26,567 nt of DNA from NCBI GenBank assembly GCA_024196135.1, contig JAMQCK010000355.1, positions 1 through 26,567 of the forward strand. The letters run 5' to 3'. Below, piece after piece: positions 9,053 through 19,088 of the stretch. How positions within the stretch are numbered: the first letter of the stretch is position 1; the number at the start of each line of letters is the position of its first letter. This DNA is from Pleurotus ostreatus/Saccharomyces cerevisiae fusant. Lineage: Eukaryota > Opisthokonta. The position numbers and the translations under genes were made by a program. Below the pieces are notes generated by a model. It was not told the origin of the DNA and made no database searches. It saw nothing but the letters and a program-made list of their open reading frames with translations.

Positions 9053-10732
9053 ATGAGCTTGATGGACGTCTATAATGAGCGCGAGCTCGAATTGGATGCT
9101 TCAGACGTAGAGCTAGAGTGCGTGCTGTTCGACTCATTTCTCCTGGGAATGAGAAGCCAAAGTCACAGCCTACCAAGGCATCGCCCTAGTGCTTGACTGG
9201 TTCGAGCCATAGAAAGCGGTATCCTGTACCTATGATGTTGACACAGCGCTCTCGGAGAGCATGTGGAGGAGGCAAATTCTGGGCATGATGTGACACCGTG
9301 ACTGTTCGACCTTGCCTCCCACCATGATCTAAATTCCCAGCGCACCAGACCACTTCACTCACCCCGAATCCGAGAGCCCTTTTCCGAGTGAATCAACAGA
9401 CATCCTTGCTGTACCAGCAATCTTCGTGTACCTGCAGTATGGCGCCTTGGAGACCGATACACATGAACGAGCAGAAGAAGCGCTTTGCGTATCTAGACGC
9501 CGTCTTTCCTCGGGGCTGCGAGATGCCTCCCGAGGAGGACGACTGGACTCAGCCTAGGCTTGATGTTGACGGACCGGGTGACAGGGGATGGCAAGGCTGG
9601 GAGCCCATTCTTTTGCGTCACGGATATGAGTTAGCGTCATGGCCTTTCCGTCTGGTATGTCGCATAGCTCTGCCTTATACATGACGTGCGGTGACGAGGC
9701 GCCCGGTCCAGCTGATTAAGAACAAACACAGGCAGGGCAAGCGAACATCGGACGGCGCATTTGTTGTTATCAAGTTCGTTCTGTGGCGTAAACATCGAAC
9801 AGAGGTCGACGTTGTGCGACGACTGCTGTCAGGAAATATGCGCCTACCCGAGCTCAACCGCTTCCCATACTTGGACGTCATCGACGTGCCATTGGAAGAG
9901 GAAGGCGGAGCCTCGCTGGTCATTAGCGAGGTTTGCGCCGAGGAGGACGCCTGGTGGGACCTTGCGAACCCGCGCGATATCCTGCGTGGCGTCTACCAGC
10001 TAGCCGAGGTGAGTCCGACGTTCTCGCTTTGGACATTTCGCCAATGTCTTTGTCAAGTGCGTGCACTTTCTGCACTCCAACAGCATCGCTCACTGTGACA
10101 TCTGGTTGCCAAACGTCGTCGTCCGCCTCCCTCTTGACCGGCCTCTCCGATGGGCGCTGATAGACTTCAACTCGGCCGTCTCGAAAGACAAAGGCACCCC
10201 ACCTCCAACAATTACGCCTCTGCATCACACGGGGTCGCGCTTGGAGGCGCCCGAGTTCTATGCGCCGTTTTGGACCCAAATTGATCCCTTTGCTTACGAT
10301 GTTTTCTGCTTGGGCCATTTCATGGAGATAGTCTTGGAGGTATATTATTTGAGTCTTGATTTGCGAAGATATTTGCTCATTGTGCGATAGGAGAAAGAAA
10401 TCCCTATCCCACCAGGCCTTCGAGCCCTCGTCAACGAGATGATTGATGAAGAACCATCTTCGCGTCCTAGCTCTGCATCTGTGATCGAGCGACTTACTGC
10501 TGAGATCGAGGCGCTGGATCAATCCAAAAGCCCGAAGGACGCTGTTCCCGACGTGCTTGTGGACTTGCAAAGCGCGCATGCAGAGTTCGATGTGGCTCCT
10601 CACTCACTCTTGACTTACTTGCACGAGAAGGAGAAGCATCACCGGGCAGTGAATATCTCAGCAGAAGAAGCGTCTCCTTCAATCTCTATATCTGCCATCG
10701 AAGCCGCAGCAGCATTGATTTCTGTCCTGTAA
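9053..10732 (+). CDS. Atypical protein kinase-like protein (HCD, DFN)
   Basis: A kinase-fold protein of the divergent type expanded in agaricomycetes. Substrate and activity are unknown. Seven exons: 9053-9117, 9247-9297, 9341-9488, 9553-9654, 9736-10008, 10058-10339, 10391-10732, joining in frame to 420 residues. The first three exons are less certain, because the 128-nt first intron could hide another exon. Seen: no glycine loop, beta-3 lysine K135 in FVVIK, a candidate helix-C glutamate E145, catalytic loop HCDIWLPN (225-232) keeping D227 and N232 but with Trp in place of the usual Lys, metal-binding segment D249-F250-N251 instead of DFG, and APE (277-279). The region after the kinase core (about 325-420) is charged and Ser/Ala-rich. 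Core aspartates are kept, so residual activity is possible. It could also be a pseudokinase or a small-molecule kinase. Confidence 0.75.
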
Positions 10733-10991
10733 TATTCAGGTTATCGATTCCATTTGTTCGTTGCGACAAAATACCGATGGTTATATGCTTCAACTCGGTA
10801 GAATTTGGTGATACGGTGCATCGGAAGCATAAGCAGAGCACATATGGCCTCACGACTAACTCCATGTAACCTACGCGAATATCAACATCGTTTACACATG
10901 ACCGTGGGAACCCCGGGTTCAACTTCCGAGACTCGGTCCCGTGATTACTGACTCCCTTGCCTCCTGCCCTATTCCACGCGTTCATCGCGCC
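10733..10991. promoter_or_regulatory. EXO5 upstream region
   Basis: A 259-bp gap between the atypical kinase and EXO5. It contains GTTCAAC (10917-10923), which also occurs in the IML2/SHO1 promoter, and directly after it a small perfect hairpin CCGAGaCTCGG (10926-10936). No TATA box is obvious. Confidence 0.4.
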
Positions 10992-13082
10992 ATGTCCGAC
11001 TCTGAGGACTCTTACGCGGGTTACAACGATTTCGCAGACCTGACGGAGGAGGACTTGCTCGCGCTCGGTACTCCGGACCCCCGTAATCTCGCGTCGACAT
11101 CCAAACTACCCGAGCTACGCGACAAACATGCAATAGGCGCGCCGTCTGTCGCCGAAGAGGTGAAAGGCGACATCACGACGTCGAACGATGAGGACGATGA
11201 TATGCCACCCGCGTTTTACGTTGCGCATGACTTCCTTGAAGATATCGAGGACATGGTGAAGGCGCCTGCAGCACTATATCGTCGGCGGGGCGTCTTTTCC
11301 GTCTCGGACCTTTGCGCACCACAATGGTGAGCGAAGAATATCTTGAGAAAATGCATCGGAATATTGTCGCTGAGACGGGGCATTTTTGCAAGGTGTGAAG
11401 TCCAATTTGACTACGGACTGCGCGGAAAGCGGTCGCGCCCCTTGAAGGACAGACCGCGGTCGTTCAAGTCGAGTAAGGGGAAGGAGATCACTGTCGCGCC
11501 TGAGGTAGAGGCCAAGAATGATGCGCGGACCAAAGGCGGAAGGGTGCGTTTGCTTCTGCTCGTCGGCAAGGTGCACGATGGCTTACACATCCGTAGGAAA
11601 TTCACAAAGAGCTGGAAAGGGAGATTATGGCGGAGCCAATATACGTTAGGATTACTTGCGACGAGGAGAAGTGGGCGCTTAGGTCAGTGACCATGACCCG
11701 TCGGGGCTCAAGGAACTGACGCGTTCACTAGACTCGTAAATCTCATAATGAATCTACGACAACTGATGATAATGGGTATTGCAGTAAGTCGTGCCTATCT
11801 TGCTGGCTCGCGTACCAGACTCACTCCAGTCAGCGCGAAACGCCGGTATTTGGGATTATTCACGACGAAGTTGTCGTCGGGATTATCGTGAGTGCTGTTG
11901 TATTGTAAGTACGGGACACACAAACTCCTTACGCCCGGCAGGACGAGATACATATGAAGCCCTACGTCCTGCCGACCCCAAAGACGCCAAAGCGTACAAG
12001 GCCGCCTCTCTCGCAGTCGCAGAACACCATCGACAAGTACCTCTCGCCAAAGAAGAGCACTCTTGTGCGCTCGAAATCTGACGCTGGGCTCATTCGATGT
12101 TCCCCTGTCCCTCTGCCACCTCCACCTCCATCATACACGCTCAGCCTTCTCGACACGAAGACGCGCACGACGCGCAGTATACCCTTGGATGTCGACGCGA
12201 TTCCCTCTCGAATACAACTCATGCTTTATCAGCGAATACTCTCCGACCTCCTGCGCGCCTCGCCCTCCTTCGACTTTGCCTATCTATGGGCGAAGCTCGA
12301 CCTCGATCCATATCGTCCGTTTCCGACGACAGTGCTTAAGGATACGGGCATGCTCCCAGACACGCTAGACGGTGGGCAACTTTGCTTGAGCGACGTCGTC
12401 GAGCTGTGGTGGAAGCTGCGTGACGAGCTGAACGCGGAGGTGGCGTCGAGGCTGCAGCTGGTGTATCGATTGATCCCGGAGGGCGAGAGGCGAGGAAGGA
12501 GGGGTAAAAGCCGCAGACGTGAGGCAAGCGTGAAGGATAAGGAGGATGAGGATCTCGCTCGGGCGATACAAGCGAGTCTAGACGACCTGCGCGAGGTCGA
12601 AACGCCTTCTGTTGAACCAGTAGGAAGCGAAGTCAATGGCGCCACGGCGTTACACTTGGAGGTGGCTATCCCTGCGATAGAAGATGTTGTAGGTGAGTTG
12701 TCGCAAGTGTTGCATCATGGAGTCCGTGCTCAGTCCAAGCCGTAACAGTTACAGATACTACCGGCGACAAGGACAACAATGCAGGTGCTCCATCCTCGCC
12801 ATCCCTCGAGGTGATTGGGATCAAGGAGTTCATGATGGACGACGAGATGCTCGATGCACATGTGGAAAGCGTATTCCAGTGGTGGAGAGGGGACCGTGCG
12901 CCTCAGGGCGTTCCTGTTGAGCTGGCGCGGCGATGCCAGTGAGTGTGTCCTTGCGGATCCGCGTCCTTCTCACGCTAATCGATCTTAGCACCTGCGAATA
13001 TATGCAGGACTGTGAGTGGAGGGAGGCTAAGGCGCAGGAAGCCAGGGCGAAGGTTGAGCAGATGAGGACTGGGTACTGGTAG
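10992..13082 (+). CDS. EXO5: Exonuclease V (EXO5/DEM1), single-strand DNA exonuclease with an internal UIM
   Basis: An iron-sulfur single-stranded DNA exonuclease of the PD-(D/E)xK superfamily. It acts in mitochondrial DNA maintenance in yeast and nuclear interstrand-crosslink repair in animals. Eight exons: 10992-11326, 11393-11543, 11597-11682, 11732-11783, 11834-11887, 11942-12692, 12755-12938, 12989-13082, joining in frame to 568 residues. Seen: VSDLCAPQWCE with first cluster cysteine C113, RETPVFG then GIIDEIH (catalytic acid), LDTKTR as the D-x-K element, QLMLYQRIL, the QGVPVE segment and C-terminal C537, C540 and C546 (CxxCx5C). Together these are diagnostic. Two insertions stand out: a basic/Pro-rich loop (about 233-275) between the catalytic acid and D-x-K, and a charged loop (about 411-500) with the motif EDEDLARAIQASLDD (427-441). 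At the last-but-one acceptor, two AGs six bases apart both keep frame. Confidence 0.93.
12542..12586 (+). other. Ubiquitin-interacting motif coding segment in EXO5
   Basis: These codons encode EDEDLARAIQASLDD. This fits the UIM pattern: an acidic block, a hydrophobic residue, two spacers, Ala, a hydrophobic residue, two spacers, Ser, then acidic. It follows a strongly basic stretch and sits in an insertion absent from the short human form as I recall it. Confidence 0.75.
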
Positions 13083-13482
13083 TACACTGTTGGTCCGGTG
13101 TCGACATGCTAGCTTCTATCACCATCCTTGTCACGCGCTTCATAACACGACTAGGACTTCTTAGCAGGAAGAGAAGGGCCATAAAGACCTTTCCCCTTTC
13201 ACCATCTACTATAGCGCCAGTGGACTCTTGGAGCAATCGGCCGGGCTGCACAACTTAGAACCAAATGGCTAAATACGGCTTGACAACGGGCACCGTGGCG
13301 TTGCGGACATCACGCCCACCCGCATACCATATCATCACCTTGCCTCCTGCCATCTTCTTTGCGCTCCCCCCTCCGTCATTCTCTTCCCTTTGTCTTCTCT
13401 ATACCCTTGACTCCTCAAAGCCCTTTGGCCCTTCACACTATCTGGCGTTATAACCGCACATCGCTCCCTCCCTTGACCCGGA
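13083..13482. other. Intergenic region between EXO5 and the copper transporter gene
   Basis: About 400 bp between same-strand genes, holding the EXO5 3' end and the copper-transporter promoter. The last 150 bp are pyrimidine-rich on the plus strand, as is common just upstream of fungal start codons. I see no gene, TATA box or clear copper-response element. Confidence 0.5.
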
Positions 13483-14502
13483 ATGCAATCGACTGCGGAC
13501 CAGACCTGGGACTCCCCCGGCGGTCTGCACTGGGGACTGAGAGGGGAACCCGTTTTGCTTGCTGGACTGCGCTTGAACTCTGCACTGGGATGCTTTGCTG
13601 CGTCCTTGCTCACCGTCACGATCTGCTTGACCGAGAGGTGCGTATGCGTCCCCCTTCCCTGCGCCTGCGCCCTTCCTCTTCCGGAATGTGTTGGTTAACT
13701 GGCCAAGATAGATTGACGACCTATGCTCATGAGACACGATGGGGTCCTGCTTGGTGTGAGCGATCTCGGTGGCGACTGGCGCTGTGGCGATCGGGGCTGT
13801 ATTGGCTTGCTAGCTTGCTGAGATTGTGAGTACATTCATACGTGTCCCCTATCTCGTCCTGATGATCTTTGCAGATCATATATGCTCATTGCCATGTCCT
13901 TCAATGTTGGGTGAGTGAACAGCTTGCTTCCTCGATGCGTCATGCTCATGCCCGTCACAGCTTGATACTGCTCATCGTGCGTCCGAGTTACCCTTGAGAT
14001 AATACCCACTCACCTGAGAACAGGCTACCACTCTTGCTGCTGCTCAATTCTTCACCGAGTTGCACAAAACCCCTCCCCCAGAGTCCCTTCGACCGTGAGC
14101 CTTTCGCTGCTCTTGCGACTGCGTGAAGCCAGCTCAACGTCCCACAGACCACCAGGCTCGTACGAAGACGCAGAAGAGCCGCTTCTGGAACGAAACTCAG
14201 CACCGATAGCCCTGGGTTCCGTCCCCCAAACCCGTCCCCGCTCCAAGTCAAAACCCGACTCCATCTTCATCCACCCCAGATTCAACAATATCGCGCGCGC
14301 CGACGCAGCCGCCCTCGAGCTGGGCTTAGGCGGCACGACCGACCGCGTATCGGACGCCAACTACCGCCGCACCGACACATCGTGGAAGCACGGGCAGGGC
14401 AAACAACAAGCGCGCGCCCTCCTCGGCCACACGCGCACCCGCGACCACCACGCCTTCGGCCTCGACGACGACAGCAGCTCCGAGCTCTCCTCTCCTTCAT
14501 GA
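13483..14502 (+). CDS. Ctr-family copper transporter with long hydrophilic tail
   Basis: A predicted trimeric copper(I) uptake channel of the Ctr/SLC31 family at the plasma or vacuolar membrane. Six exons: 13483-13637, 13712-13825, 13875-13910, 13961-13976 (16 nt), 14024-14094, 14148-14502, joining in frame to 248 residues. Seen: a hydrophobic helix at about 26-48, an ERLTTYAHE connector, a second helix running into SYMLIAMSFNVG, whose MxxxM (M93, M97) is the copper-pathway signature, and a third helix (about 101-118). The usual GxxxG of helix 3 is replaced by an Ala-rich stretch, and the N-terminus lacks Met-rich motifs. The tail (about 120-248) is hydrophilic, Ser/Arg/Asp-rich, with a dileucine-like EEPLLERN. 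The last intron begins CCGTGA, so an unspliced transcript would stop just after helix 3. This could also be a Ctr-like protein with a changed role. Confidence 0.75.
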
Positions 14503-14760
14503 CAGTGACGCGACACGCAATGTTGTATGATATCCCGTATAGTCCAGGTATCGTCTGACTGTGGGCGTGTTGCTTGCTATTTATCATATTGTATCCAAGT
14601 GGTTCGTGTGAGGGACTAATGTGCGCGATAAATACCGTAAGCTAGCGGGGGAGCGGTGCGACGAGGGCAGCGAGAGCGAAGAAATGAGAGTAAGCCAATC
14701 AAGAGTCTTATGTAGGTGCATGAACATGAGGTGAGGGGAGGGGGAGAGCCTACATACATA

Positions 14761-17700
14761 TCATCCGCGGCCGGATGCCCCAACCAGTGCGGCACGTCGA
14801 CCTGCCACCAAACCGCCACTCCCATTACCTCCCCGCTTGTTATCCCGTGAAGGATCCGACTCCTCCTGCTTCCGCTGCCATTGCTGAATGAGCTTGCCAA
14901 CACCCTGATACGGCTCAGGCGAGTCCTCCGACTGCTTGCGCGACGGAGGGTCTGGCCTTGTTACTCCAGCAGACGGAGTAGCTGAAGGCTTCCGCACCCG
15001 CGGCTTGTACGGGAGATCCGTCTCCTGCTTGAGCTCGCGGTTCTGCATCAACGGCGAGCTCCATGGCATGCCAGTCGACGTCGGTGATGGGCCAGGCGAG
15101 TAGCGCGAGGGCAGGCCCGTTGGCGACGAAGACCTTGAAGCATGGGTGAACCTCCCAGTCGTATCTTGTGGCAGAGGCAAGTTGCCGTTGCCCGTCGAGA
15201 ACGAGGGACTCGTGGGGGACCTGTCTCGCCGAAGACCGCCCTGCTCTGGCGCTCTGAGTCCCGAAGGTCTCGCAGCCGATGTGTTGATAGGCGCAGGACT
15301 GGCAACCGGCCTGACCTTGCTGCCAATCGCCTCGTACTTCTGCACCATGTCAGAAATGGACGTCCGCCGCATGCCCGCGCGCGGCTTCTGCGCCTCGGGC
15401 GCAGCCAGGTTGTTCTTCCCCGAGGACATCTCGGGCGACTGCGAGGGGAAGAGGAACATTGACTGTGGCCTAGAAGATGTAGATCGCGCCGACATTGGCG
15501 ATGCTGGCCCTGGAGATCGTGGTACAGCAGCCGCCTGCTGCCTAGCGCTCGTGATCGAGGACGATTCCTTATGCTGCTTACGCGGCGATGGTGGCCTTCG
15601 CGAGTCCGGTCCAGGCGACGCAGACATGGGTGGCGCACCTGACAGCGATGGCATCGCGGACCTTCGCTTCTGCGCGGCAGACGACGGCGGCCTTTGTTGT
15701 TGCTGCTGTTGCTGTAGCTGCTGCTCCTTCTCCCTCGACGTCAACCCTCCACCCCACAGATCCACAAGATCGTGCACCGAGCTCTGGCGCGCCTTATGCC
15801 TCGCCTTCGGCGTCTCGTTCGACTTCCTCATCGGTTGGAAGCCACCTGCATCCTCCGGCCCATCTTCGTCCGCGCTCGAGGGAGGCTCCTCCTTGCTCTG
15901 CGTCGTCCCCGTGGGCTGCGTCGTCCCCGTGGGCTGCGTCGTCCCCGTGGGCTGCGGCGACGCCACTACGGGCTTCGTGTCAATGTCCAGTGCAGGGAAC
16001 ATGCGCTCCGCCCGCTCCCTGTACGCAGACGCCGTCGACGGCGTCGCCTCGATGCCTGGCGCAGGGCTTGGCCGCGGGCTCGGGGCAGGTGCAGGCTCAG
16101 GAATCAACCCCTGCTCACCCTGTGAAGGCTGCTTCACGTGCATGTACATCACGCTCGCCCGCTTGCTCGGCGATTCGCGCACCACCGGGCGCGGCGCGTC
16201 CGCGTTCTTGTTCGCGGGTATGGGGATCGGGCTCGAGGTAGCCGCCGTGGGGTTCGAAGGCAGACGCTCGACCGCCTCGTCGTCGCCCGTCAGCCAATCC
16301 GTCTGCTGCATCGGCTGCTGCCGGCGCGGAGGGAGCTTCGGCGGGTTGTCCGACGGGCTGTAGTCATCTGCACTGGGCTGCGGGGAGTGCTTGATGGACA
16401 CCGAGCTGCGGTGCTTGCGCGTGAGGGGCGGCCGTGTCGGCGAGGTCGGCGACTCCTTGAGGGGCATTCGCGACATGCGCGCGTTACCGAACATTGAATC
16501 GCCTGAGCCCCCGCGCGCGTCGTGGTCGCGCATCGCGACGCCAGTGACATGCGCAGACTTAACGCCGTTGTTGCCCATAGGCGCACCGCTGGGACGAAGG
16601 AAGGACGAGGTGCCCGTGCGCGAGCTCGAGGGCCTCTGCATCTCGAGGTTGGGCTGGCTGCTGGCCGAGGGCGGTAGCCTGACATTGCCCGGCGAGCTCG
16701 AAGGCTGGTGGTGGGAGTTGGAGGCCTGATACTGCGAGTTCAGTGCCTGCATATGAGAGGATTGGTACGAGCTCGATGGCGGATGCTCGGAACCAGGCGT
16801 CCCGAACGTCTTGTCCAGCTCCTCCAGCGACGGGAAGCGCGTCTCCGCATCCCCATCACCCTGCGCACTGGGTGAAGGCGATGGCCTCCAACCACCCGCA
16901 TTAACAGGCCGAAGATTAGGCGACGGTACGGGCGAGCGAGAGTCAGACGGCTGCTGCTGCGAAGTCGACGCAGAAAGATAATTCGGTCGAGGCGACGGCG
17001 TCGGCCGGTTTGTCGTGGATGCACCGAAGTTGGGGGCTCCTGTGTCCCTCGAGGGTGTCGTCGTACTCGAGCTCATATACGCCAACCCTGTGCGCAGCTT
17101 CCTCGCCTCCCCCAACGTCGGCGCCGGCTCCCTGTTCGACGACGCGATCCCCAGTCCCTCGAACGCGTCCCCCTTCGGCCGCGTCGACACCGTCGGCGCA
17201 CGCCGCAGATTCGCCGCCCCAAAGCTGGGCACCCGCGGAGTAATCGTCGCCTTCGGCGCCAGCGAAGAGGGCATCGATGGCCCATTCGACGCGCCGAGGT
17301 TCGCGGCCTGCTGCTTCGCCTTGGAATCGAACGAATCCCATAGCTTCTCTGCAAAGTCGTCGCCGAAGCCGGGCGTCTTGTTAGCTTGCGGAGCCGCGGC
17401 TGGTGCGTTGGCGTGTACGGCCCAGGCATCCTCTGACGAGGGCTTCTTTGCTGGCGTGCCGGCCTGCGACGATACAGCTTGCCAAGCCTTCTCCTCCGCC
17501 GCGTTAAAGTCTCCATCCAGCCAATTCGCCTGTTCCTTGCTCGGTGTCGTTGGTCGCGACTTGGACTTGGACTTTGAACGCTCGTGACCCGCAGGTCGAC
17601 CCCTCCGCATGGGCGCGATGGCTTCAAGAACCTTGTCACGAGCCTGTACGCCGGGATTCTTGGTAGGAGAACTCGAGATCGCGGCCTTAGCTTGAGACGA

Positions 17701-18912
17701 GGAGCGGTAGGAGATGGTGTTGTCAAGCGGGGAGACAATGCGGGAGGCGCTGGGGGAGAGGGGCTGCGCGGCGGGAATGACATAGTTATAGGGCGATTTC
17801 GTCCCGCGGAGGGCGTGCACGCGGTTGAGTACCTCGAATACGGAAGGTCGCTGGGTGCCATGTTCTCGCAGCATCGACGCTGCGGAGGCTTGTAAACAAC
17901 TGCAAGGAGGCCAGCATCACATAACATACCAATCAATGCGTTCATGTTGGCTGAATAGACAGGATAGGGCGGTATCCGATATTGCACGTTCAGAATGGCA
18001 AGTGGACCGTGCTCTTCAAATGGAGTAGTGTAATAGCACAACTTGTAGAGCAAGACGCCAAGTGCCCACACGTCACTCTTTTCGTCGATCGGACGACGCT
18101 GGTAGGGATCGACCATCTCTGGCGCGCGGTACTGGAGGGTAGTGTGCCGGTTGAGATCCGCCTCGACTGCGCGAATTTCCTGCATCGTGGTGGGGGGCCG
18201 GCGCACGGTCGCTGCTGAGCCAAAGTCGCAGAGCTTGAAGGAGGTGGGGCTGGACTGCAGAATGTTCTCGACCTTGAGATCGCGGTGGAGGAGGGGCGGG
18301 CGGGAGTTGTGCATGTAGGCGACGCCCTCGCAGACGTCGACGAATATTTGCAGGATCTCGGCTTCTGTGAGCCGTTCGCGAAGCCGGCGGTTCATCATGT
18401 CGATGATGCCGCCGCCTGCGAGGTGTGTGAGAAGGATTTGTGTGTGTTGGAATGCGCGGCACGCACCTGGGCAAAACTCCATGAGGATGAAGACTTCGTA
18501 TGTTGCGTTGGGGAGCTTGTGCCAGGCGGCATCAATAAGGTGCACGATGTTGGGGTGTCCCCTGAGCAATCGCTGGCGGGCGGTCAGGCGCAGGATCAGA
18601 GGTAGTCGGTGGGTTCGCACCATGATGTCAACCTCCTGCTTGACCTCGGTGAGCATGGCATCGTTGGCGACCGCGATGCGCTTGAGAACATGGTGGGTGG
18701 TGCCGTAGACGGGTGTCGCGGTACGGACGAGGTAGACGTGCGCGAAGCCACCTTAAGCGCATTGGAATGGGCACACGGCGAGAAGGGAGGGAAGTACCTT
18801 GTGAGAGATAGCGCTCGACCTGGACGGTGTACTTGTTGACGGCGATGGATTGGCCGGGGACGAGAGTGCCCTTGTTCGACTGGCCGTGGGCGTACATCTG
18901 TTGCGCCTGCAT
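14761..18912 (-). CDS. NAK/Ark1-Prk1-family serine/threonine kinase (actin/endocytosis)
   Basis: Family members (yeast Ark1, Prk1, Akl1; animal AAK1, GAK) phosphorylate endocytic adaptors and regulate actin patches. Five minus-strand exons: 18912-18798, 18751-18621, 18572-18467, 18415-17930, 17879-14761. They join in frame to 1318 residues. Seen: YLSQGGFAHVYLV glycine loop, K62, helix-C E78, HRDLKVEN (H161-N168), DFGSA (181-185), TLQYRAPEM and EKSDVWALGVLLYKLCYYTTPFE. This is the NAK signature, and all catalytic residues are present. After the kinase domain (to about 305) there are about 1000 residues of Ser/Pro/Gln-rich disordered sequence with several basic proline motifs (for example PPLTRKHR, LPPRRQQP) that could bind SH3 domains, a polyglutamine tract, a triple QPTGTT repeat and a conserved-looking GKLIQQWQRKQEE near the C-terminus. 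The start is the first ATG after a proline-rich open stretch; a second in-frame ATG lies five codons on. Confidence 0.92.
15692..15727 (-). repeat. CAG/CAA-type repeat encoding polyglutamine
   Basis: On the minus strand this encodes about seven consecutive glutamines within a longer Gln-rich run in the kinase tail. CAA interruptions are mixed with CAG. Confidence 0.8.
15901..15954. repeat. 18-bp tandem repeat, three perfect copies, coding
   Basis: Units 15901-15918, 15919-15936 and 15937-15954 are identical (cgtcgtccccgtgggctg). On the minus strand they encode the hexapeptide QPTGTT three times in the disordered tail of the NAK-type kinase. Perfect identity suggests recent expansion. Confidence 0.95.
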
Positions 18913-19088
18913 TGCGCACGGCGCTGGGCTGGGTGCGAGCGACAGCGACGGCGGCGATGGGAGCGCGGAGCAAGATGTTGCTCCCAAGTTGCTCTCAACG
19001 GCGAGCGCGACGGAAAGTGCCGCTTGGACGTCTGAGCCGTCGCGTTGCTGCCACGTTCGCATCTTCTCCTCCCCCGCAATCACGAATC
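18913..19088. promoter_or_regulatory. Divergent kinase / sugar-transporter promoter
   Basis: Only 176 bp separate the two start codons. It holds the perfect inverted repeat GGAGCAAgatgTTGCTCC (18967-18984), with an extra TTGCTC half-site at 18989-18994. No TATA box is seen on either strand. The repeat is about 105 bp before the transporter start and 55 bp before the kinase start. Confidence 0.5.

Noticed and set aside
9195..9210. A GGTTCGAGCC sequence resembling a tRNA B-box
   Set aside because: No A-box at the right distance and no cloverleaf arms can be drawn. It lies within an intron of the atypical kinase gene.
10908..10945. GGGTTCAACTTCC and flanking hairpins as a possible tRNA T-arm
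   Set aside because: The B-box pattern fails at its last positions and no acceptor, D or anticodon arms can be formed.
15146..16363. A 405-codon open frame on the plus strand, opposite the NAK kinase exon
   Set aside because: It has Cys/Arg-rich low-complexity composition and no motifs. It mirrors a long GC-rich coding exon on the other strand, which commonly keeps the antisense frame open.
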